Notes under the pieces: model-generated | The model's database searches: none | What the model was told of the DNA's origin: nothing | What the model saw: only the letters and a program-made list of their open reading frames with translations | Program-made: the position numbers and the translations under genes | Shown here: in pieces, positions 5,083 through 9,746 of the stretch | How positions within the stretch are numbered: the first letter of the stretch is position 1 | Layout of the letters: each line of letters begins with the position of its first letter | Source of the DNA: JACMMS01 sp043772865 | GTDB lineage: Bacteria > Pseudomonadota > Gammaproteobacteria > Burkholderiales > Methylophilaceae | Direction: 5' to 3' | Assembly (NCBI GenBank): GCA_043772865.1 | Contig: JAYVFU010000174.1 | Span: 1-9,746 of the forward strand | DNA length: 9,746 bases

Positions 5083-8025
5083 CTATTCTAATGCATGCTC
5101 AATGCTAGGTGATGCTTTAGCTGGTAGCGGCGCAAAATAACCCACCACTAGCATCAGCACTCCAACACCAATAAAAGTGACAATACGTTCTACGCCATGC
5201 ACATGTGATAAATCTATGAACATCAGTTTAACTAGCGTTAAGCCCAGCAAGGCGGCGCCCAATAACCATAATTGACGCGCATAATTGGCTAATCGTTTTT
5301 TATTCGCCATTAGCATCACGCCTAAAGCGATCAGTGTCCAAAGTATGGCGTAACCCATTTGTACAATATCAGAGTTAAACAGCGCGTTGACATCCCAAGT
5401 TACCCCTAAAAAGTAATGCACAATGCGTAGCCAAACCGTATTAATTGCGATGAAAATAGCAATGATTAATAACATTTTTGGCTTATTGCTTGTTACCCAA
5501 TCGGGCAATGCAATACCACTAGTTTTAAGGCGCAATATCCATAACAATAGCCCTGCCAATGCCAGTGCAATAGTAATTTCAACGGGGTTGATTAATGGAA
5601 TATAAGGTAAAGGTTGAGTGTTGCCGCTAGAGCCTATAGCAATTGCGATGGCACCAACATACACAATTGCCGCCATTGGCAATGCTGCACGCCATAGATA
5701 AGCTGCCATAAATGGCTTTAGTGGCCAATGATTAACCGCTTTAGAACGCGTCCACAAAGTGAGGCCGAGTAAAACGAATGTAGCTGAAACCATCATCGCA
5801 ACGGTTGCCCAAGCGGTATGACCTAAATTGCCAATACGGATTAAATACATCAACAAATTAGCCAACATCAGTACCACTAGCCATGCACCAAAGGTATGTA
5901 TGAGCGTAAACCAGCCGCCTGATGGCTGAACTGCATCTGCATGCCCATCAATTTTTTGCAGCATAGTAAAGTGCATAGTCAAACAAAGTGGCCAGATTAG
6001 CCAGCTGTAAGCACTTAAAATGTCAGTGCCATCAAACATGTTAAATAAACTGATTAATATCATGATAGGCATGGTGTAGCGCGCTGGCCAAGTGGCAACA
6101 TTCCAACTACGTTTTAATCCTAGAGTAAGCGATAAAAAGGCACTGACTACAAATAGCAGCATTGTGAGATTAGCATGTAACGCGCGAGGAATAGCTGGCT
6201 GCAAATAACTACCATTAATATTAACAACATTGGCGTATATTTCACGCTGTATTTCAAAATTAAACGCCACCAACCACCACACAAAGCCAACCAAATATAG
6301 TGGCGCAGCTATGGATTTTTCAAAACCAATAAACGCGGTTTCCCACTTTGATAAATTGATTAACGGCGATGCATTTAAGTTTTGGTTATTTTTATAAGCC
6401 CACCATGCAATAGCGATGGCTGATAATGACAATAGCAGCGCACCAATAAATGACGCGTTAGCCAATGGATACCGTGCATAGTGAAAACTCATAACATGAC
6501 TATCTATGGAGGTATTTAAATAGGAAAGCGCTGCCAAAGCTTGTAGCAGCAAACCTGCCGCACGACTAAACCAACGGTGCTGACGATGCCCAAGCCAACA
6601 CATGCTAGCCCCTTCAATTGCCCATGTCACAGCAGTCCAGCTGGCATCAAAAGCCAAAGGTACAGCGAGTGTCATAAAGCCAACGCCAATCACCAAAAAG
6701 CTTTCTATAAGCAGAGAGTATTTTTTATCAGTGGCTTTTAGTAGTGCCCAAGCCAGTAGAATATAAAAGCTCGCCATGGCCAATGCTGAGTAAGCAGCGC
6801 CATATTCAAAAGGCTGTACCAAGCCTATTTGCAGACCAAATGCAACCAATGGCGTACCGAATACTAAGGTACCATCAACCATATTTTTTAATTGCGTGGC
6901 TTGAATACGCGCGTAAAAAATGGCTGTAATGGTAAATAATATAAAAAATGAAATCAAAAATGGCTGCGTAGTGACATAGTTTTGTGGCGTATATTTCAAT
7001 ACGCCCCAAGCCGTGGTAACGCCAAAAGTGGCCACAAATCCTACAATATTAAGCACGCGCCAAGAGCTACCTTGCACCCTTGATTGTCGGGAATGAAAGC
7101 CTGCAATCAACATAATGGCTATATTCAGCATGGCGTAATAGCTAAATAGGGCAACATGACTACCCTGCCCAGTAGAAGTGAGCACAGGAACCAAAAAGCC
7201 GCCAGCAAAGCCAATCACAGCCAGTGTGCGCGAATTTTGTAATACAGCAATCAATGCCGATAACGCACAAACAGCACCCATTAGCACGAACGCCATGCCT
7301 GCTGGCATTAACTGGTAAAGTCGATAACTGGCAAAAATGGTGAGATACATCACGGCTACACCTGCGCCCTGCAAGCTCATGCCATATTCCAATTTTTTAT
7401 CACGCACTCTAAAGCCCACAATAAGTAGTGCAATACCTGCTAAACCAACCATGGCCAACCTAAACTCTATAGGAAACATCGCATTATCTGCCGCATATTT
7501 AGCTAAAAACACTAAACCAATGAATAAGATAACGATGCCTAAACGCACTACGGTGTTGCCACCAAATAACCAAGCGATCGCCTTGTTAATACCTTTCTCT
7601 AAAAAATTCGGTTCAATAAACGCTGGTTTGTTAGGGGTTGTACTAGTAGCAATAGTTTGGGCTTGAGTTGCATCTACATTGCTGGCTGAACTTATTGGAG
7701 GCTGTACTTCTAATGCAGTTGTGGCATCGATAATCTCTGCAGGATCCTTCTGTAAAAACTCACCTATTGATGCATCTTGAGGAATTGATGAAGTTACCTC
7801 ATCAGCTTGATTGTCTATTCCTTTAGCTACAGAATTATTTATTGATGTTTGTTGCTGAAGCTTTTTTATTTGCGTGCGTACTGCACTACGTAAAGTGACG
7901 CCCGCAATGCTGCCTACAATAGCACCGAATAGCCAATACACATCATGAAAAAATCCATAACTGGAACTAACCTCCCCCATTATCCAGCCAATAAATGCAC
8001 CCCAAAACGCGCCCCATATCACCAT
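5083..8025 (-). CDS. DUF2339 family polytopic membrane protein
   Basis: A 980-residue integral membrane protein of the uncharacterised DUF2339 family. Two membrane helices open the chain (about 3-19 and 29-44). A cytoplasmic-looking linker of about 100 residues follows (roughly 48-150: basic IKKLQQQ, then Ser/Thr/Ala/Gln/Pro-rich). From NTVVRLGIVILFIGLVFLAKYAAD (157-180) onward, some 25 further hydrophobic segments fill the rest of the chain. Recognisable family stretches are that entry motif, WAIEGASMCWLGHRQHRWFSR (468-488), and near the end KLMFIDLSHVHGVERIVTFIGVGVL and VGYFAPLP. No catalytic or transport signature is evident. The length is normal for the family. The ATG at 8025 has a strong GGGGAG seven bases upstream. 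It is the first gene of an operon with the DUF3999 gene, driven by the promoter at 8080-8108. A transporter, lipid or glycan handling role is possible, but nothing in the sequence decides it. Confidence 0.9.
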   Translation of the reverse strand: MVIWGAFWGAFIGWIMGEVSSSYGFFHDVYWLFGAIVGSIAGVTLRSAVRTQIKKLQQQTSINNSVAKGIDNQADEVTSSIPQDASIGEFLQKDPAEIIDATTALEVQPPISSASNVDATQAQTIATSTTPNKPAFIEPNFLEKGINKAIAWLFGGNTVVRLGIVILFIGLVFLAKYAADNAMFPIEFRLAMVGLAGIALLIVGFRVRDKKLEYGMSLQGAGVAVMYLTIFASYRLYQLMPAGMAFVLMGAVCALSALIAVLQNSRTLAVIGFAGGFLVPVLTSTGQGSHVALFSYYAMLNIAIMLIAGFHSRQSRVQGSSWRVLNIVGFVATFGVTTAWGVLKYTPQNYVTTQPFLISFFILFTITAIFYARIQATQLKNMVDGTLVFGTPLVAFGLQIGLVQPFEYGAAYSALAMASFYILLAWALLKATDKKYSLLIESFLVIGVGFMTLAVPLAFDASWTAVTWAIEGASMCWLGHRQHRWFSRAAGLLLQALAALSYLNTSIDSHVMSFHYARYPLANASFIGALLLSLSAIAIAWWAYKNNQNLNASPLINLSKWETAFIGFEKSIAAPLYLVGFVWWLVAFNFEIQREIYANVVNINGSYLQPAIPRALHANLTMLLFVVSAFLSLTLGLKRSWNVATWPARYTMPIMILISLFNMFDGTDILSAYSWLIWPLCLTMHFTMLQKIDGHADAVQPSGGWFTLIHTFGAWLVVLMLANLLMYLIRIGNLGHTAWATVAMMVSATFVLLGLTLWTRSKAVNHWPLKPFMAAYLWRAALPMAAIVYVGAIAIAIGSSGNTQPLPYIPLINPVEITIALALAGLLLWILRLKTSGIALPDWVTSNKPKMLLIIAIFIAINTVWLRIVHYFLGVTWDVNALFNSDIVQMGYAILWTLIALGVMLMANKKRLANYARQLWLLGAALLGLTLVKLMFIDLSHVHGVERIVTFIGVGVLMLVVGYFAPLPAKASPSIEHALE

Positions 8026-8068
8026 TGAGCTTCTCCCCTACTATTTTATATTTTGTTACAACAAGCAA

Positions 8069-8094
8069 TAAATAACTACATAATTAGTTATTTA
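8069..8094. repeat. Perfect 10-bp inverted repeat over the -10 box, possible operator
   Basis: TAAATAACTA (8069-8078) and TAGTTATTTA (8085-8094) are exact reverse complements separated by CATAAT. The dyad covers the -10 hexamer (8080-8085) and the predicted transcription start. That is the classical place for a repressor operator, and 10-bp arms with a short spacer suit a dimeric regulator. It could also form a hairpin in mutS read-through RNA, but it lacks GC pairs and a terminal U-run, so it is a poor terminator. Confidence 0.5.
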
Positions 8095-8108
8095 GTTTTA
8101 TATGTCAA
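8080..8108 (-). promoter_or_regulatory. Promoter of the DUF2339-DUF3999 operon
   Basis: On the minus strand a perfect TTGACA (8108-8103) is followed after 17 bases by AATTAT (8085-8080), a 4/6 -10 box. The predicted start near 8073 gives a leader of about 48 bases to the DUF2339 ATG. No convincing terminator lies between the mutS stop (8143) and this promoter, so some read-through from mutS is possible. Confidence 0.6.
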
Positions 8109-8142
8109 GTCTTAAATTGTTTGAATGATTTTATTCTTTAAG

Positions 8143-9746
8143 CTAAAGCATATTCTTGAGTTGATATAGCAGTTCTAACGCCTGTTTAGGCGTAAATTCA
8201 TCAGGTTCTATGCGTTCTAATTCACTGATGACAGGATGCAAAAATGGCTCGATTATTTGCGTGTGACTGACAAACATATCAGTTTGCGAGGTGTTGTTTT
8301 GTTGCGCGACCTGATTGATTTCCAATTGTACAAGCTTACGGCGAGCAGCAGCTACCACTGATTTTGGGATACCAGCTAATTGCGCTACTTGCAAGCCATA
8401 ACTTTGATTGGCAGCACCCTCTTCAACCTTATGCATAAAGACGATATTTTTATTCTCGCCCGCACCGTGCTCTATCGCATCTAAATGCACATTGGCGGCA
8501 TGTTTAAACTCTTCAATAATCCGTGTGAGTTCAAAGTAATGCGTAGCAAATAGCGTGTAGCTACGATTTTTTTCTAGCAGCTGTTTTGCCACTGCCCAAG
8601 CCAGTGATAAGCCATCAAATGTGGAAGTGCCGCGACCAATTTCATCCAACAATACCAAACTTTTATCCGTAGCATTATGCAAAATATTGGCCGTTTCAGT
8701 CATTTCAACCATAAAGGTAGAGCGACCACCGGCTAAGTCATCTGACGCACTAATACGCGTGAAAATACGGTCAATCTCACCAATCTTTACCGTGCTAGCA
8801 GGCACGTAACAACCACAATGCGCAAGCAAAACAATGAGCGCGGTTTGGCGCATAAAGGTAGATTTACCGCCCATATTAGGGCCAGTAATCAGCAACAATT
8901 GACGATAGGGATTGAGTGTTACATCATTGCTAATAAACGGTTGGGTGAGTTGCTCAACAACTGGATGTCGACCATCTGTAATCTCTATGCCTGCATCCGC
9001 GGTAAATTGCGGCGCTACGTAATTTAAGCTAGTTGCGCGCTCGGCAAAGCAACACAGTACGTCTAAGCTGGCCACAGCGCCAGCATTGGTTTGTAGCGGC
9101 GTAATGTAGGGCGCTAAAAGATTGAGGACTTCTTCATAAAGCATTTTTTCGCGGGCTAAAGCCCGATCATTGGCCGATAACACTTTGTCTTCAAAAGCTT
9201 TAAGTTCAGGTGTAATAAAACGTTCTACATTTTTTAAAGTTTGGCGACGGCGATACTCCGCAGGCGCGTTCTCAGCTTGTATTCTACTAATCTCAATATA
9301 AAAACCGTGCACACTGTTATATTCAACTCTGAGATTGGTTAAGCCTGTTCGCTCTTTTTCTGCGGCTTCAAACTTAAGTAAAAAATCGCCATGGTTGGTT
9401 TGTATGCTGCGTAATTCATCCAGCTCGGCATCAAAGCCATCGGCAATGACGCCGCCTTCACGTAGCACTAATGCGGGTTCTGGCTTGATGGCTTTGTTTA
9501 ACAAATCTTGTAAGGCACTTGGCACTTGCAAACTAGCGCCTAAGGTTTGTATGAGTGAGTTTTCTCGCAGATTTGCATGAATTAAATGCGCTTGCAATAA
9601 AGGTAATTGCTGTAAGCCCTCACGCAAACCTGATAAATCACGCGGCCTAGCTGTTTTAAGTGCAATGCGTGCGGTGATGCGTTCTATATCGCCGATGGGT
9701 TTTAATGTGGATTGAATCTTTAAAAACTGTTGGCTATTGATCAAAG
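8143..9746 (-). CDS. mutS: DNA mismatch repair ATPase MutS, 5'-truncated by window edge
   Basis: The C-terminal 534 or so residues of MutS, which recognises mispaired bases and recruits MutL. The frame runs off the right edge, so the N-terminal mismatch-binding domain with its Phe-x-Glu motif is missing from view; the TTG at 9744 is internal, not a start. What is seen: lever and clamp domains (IGDIERITARIALKTARPRDL near fragment residue 17; NSVHGFYIEISR near 143), then the ATPase domain with Walker A GPNMGGKST (288-296), a DDLAGGRSTFMVEM loop (335-348), Walker B LVLLDEIGRGT (363-373) and FATHYFELT (399-407). Walker A, D367/E368 and H402 all line up with E. coli MutS K620, D693/E694 and H728 at a constant offset of 326, so the full protein should be near 859 residues with no indel between these motifs. 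The C-terminus TPKQALELLYQLKNML is the usual family end. The gene is followed by 117 bases and the DUF2339 operon. Confidence 0.97.
   Translation of the reverse strand, partial: LINSQQFLKIQSTLKPIGDIERITARIALKTARPRDLSGLREGLQQLPLLQAHLIHANLRENSLIQTLGASLQVPSALQDLLNKAIKPEPALVLREGGVIADGFDAELDELRSIQTNHGDFLLKFEAAEKERTGLTNLRVEYNSVHGFYIEISRIQAENAPAEYRRRQTLKNVERFITPELKAFEDKVLSANDRALAREKMLYEEVLNLLAPYITPLQTNAGAVASLDVLCCFAERATSLNYVAPQFTADAGIEITDGRHPVVEQLTQPFISNDVTLNPYRQLLLITGPNMGGKSTFMRQTALIVLLAHCGCYVPASTVKIGEIDRIFTRISASDDLAGGRSTFMVEMTETANILHNATDKSLVLLDEIGRGTSTFDGLSLAWAVAKQLLEKNRSYTLFATHYFELTRIIEEFKHAANVHLDAIEHGAGENKNIVFMHKVEEGAANQSYGLQVAQLAGIPKSVVAAARRKLVQLEINQVAQQNNTSQTDMFVSHTQIIEPFLHPVISELERIEPDEFTPKQALELLYQLKNML

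Noticed and set aside
5423..7666. Plus-strand open frames opposite the DUF2339 gene
   Set aside because: Short, without ribosome-binding sites, and antisense to a well-supported 980-codon gene.
8136..8148. CTTTA/TAAAG hairpin at the mutS stop as a terminator
   Set aside because: Only 5 bp with a 3-base loop, AT-rich, and no U-run follows on the minus strand.
8621..9580. Plus-strand open frames opposite mutS
   Set aside because: mutS aligns without gaps between its ATPase motifs on the minus strand; the plus frames are shadows.

Overview
The window looks like ordinary chromosome of a Gram-negative proteobacterium, most likely a moderately AT-rich betaproteobacterium. Methylophilaceae (Methylotenera-like) is my best guess from protein style and base composition; no 16S or other lineage marker is present to prove it. 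Supporting points are a sigma-E-type factor divergent from nadB (an order also found in Escherichia coli), a SlyD-type isomerase with a His-rich tail, a MutS that aligns residue for residue with the proteobacterial form, and a DUF2339/DUF3999 membrane protein pair.

Layout, left to right. (1) 1-438, minus: the 5' part of rpoE (ECF sigma factor), cut by the window edge. (2) 439-618: divergent control region, with a good match to a sigma-E-type promoter pointing into rpoE and a 16-codon leader frame that ends one base before the rpoE ATG. (3) 619-2784, plus: nadB (L-aspartate oxidase, NAD synthesis) followed 24 bases later by a small secreted staphylococcal-nuclease-like protein, probably co-transcribed. 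(4) 2785-3119: a gene-free stretch holding a long inverted repeat, a REP-like palindrome of the 'VIPAxAGIQ' kind and a probable slyD promoter. (5) 3120-3599, plus: slyD. (6) 3640-3665: a strong terminator hairpin usable in both directions between convergent genes. (7) 3692-8025, minus: a two-gene operon of a very large polytopic DUF2339 protein and a secreted, membrane-anchored DUF3999 protein, with a consensus-like promoter whose -10 box lies inside a perfect 10-bp inverted repeat. (8) 8143-9746, minus: the 3' part of mutS, cut by the right edge.

The genes form separate units rather than one pathway: envelope stress response (rpoE), NAD synthesis (nadB), protein folding and metal handling (slyD), mismatch repair (mutS), and one uncharacterised envelope pair. 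No mobile element gene, CRISPR array, tRNA, rRNA or toxin-antitoxin pair is visible. The best candidate for undescribed biology is the DUF2339-DUF3999 pair with its apparent operator. The rpoE leader and the repeat-bearing gap upstream of slyD come next.
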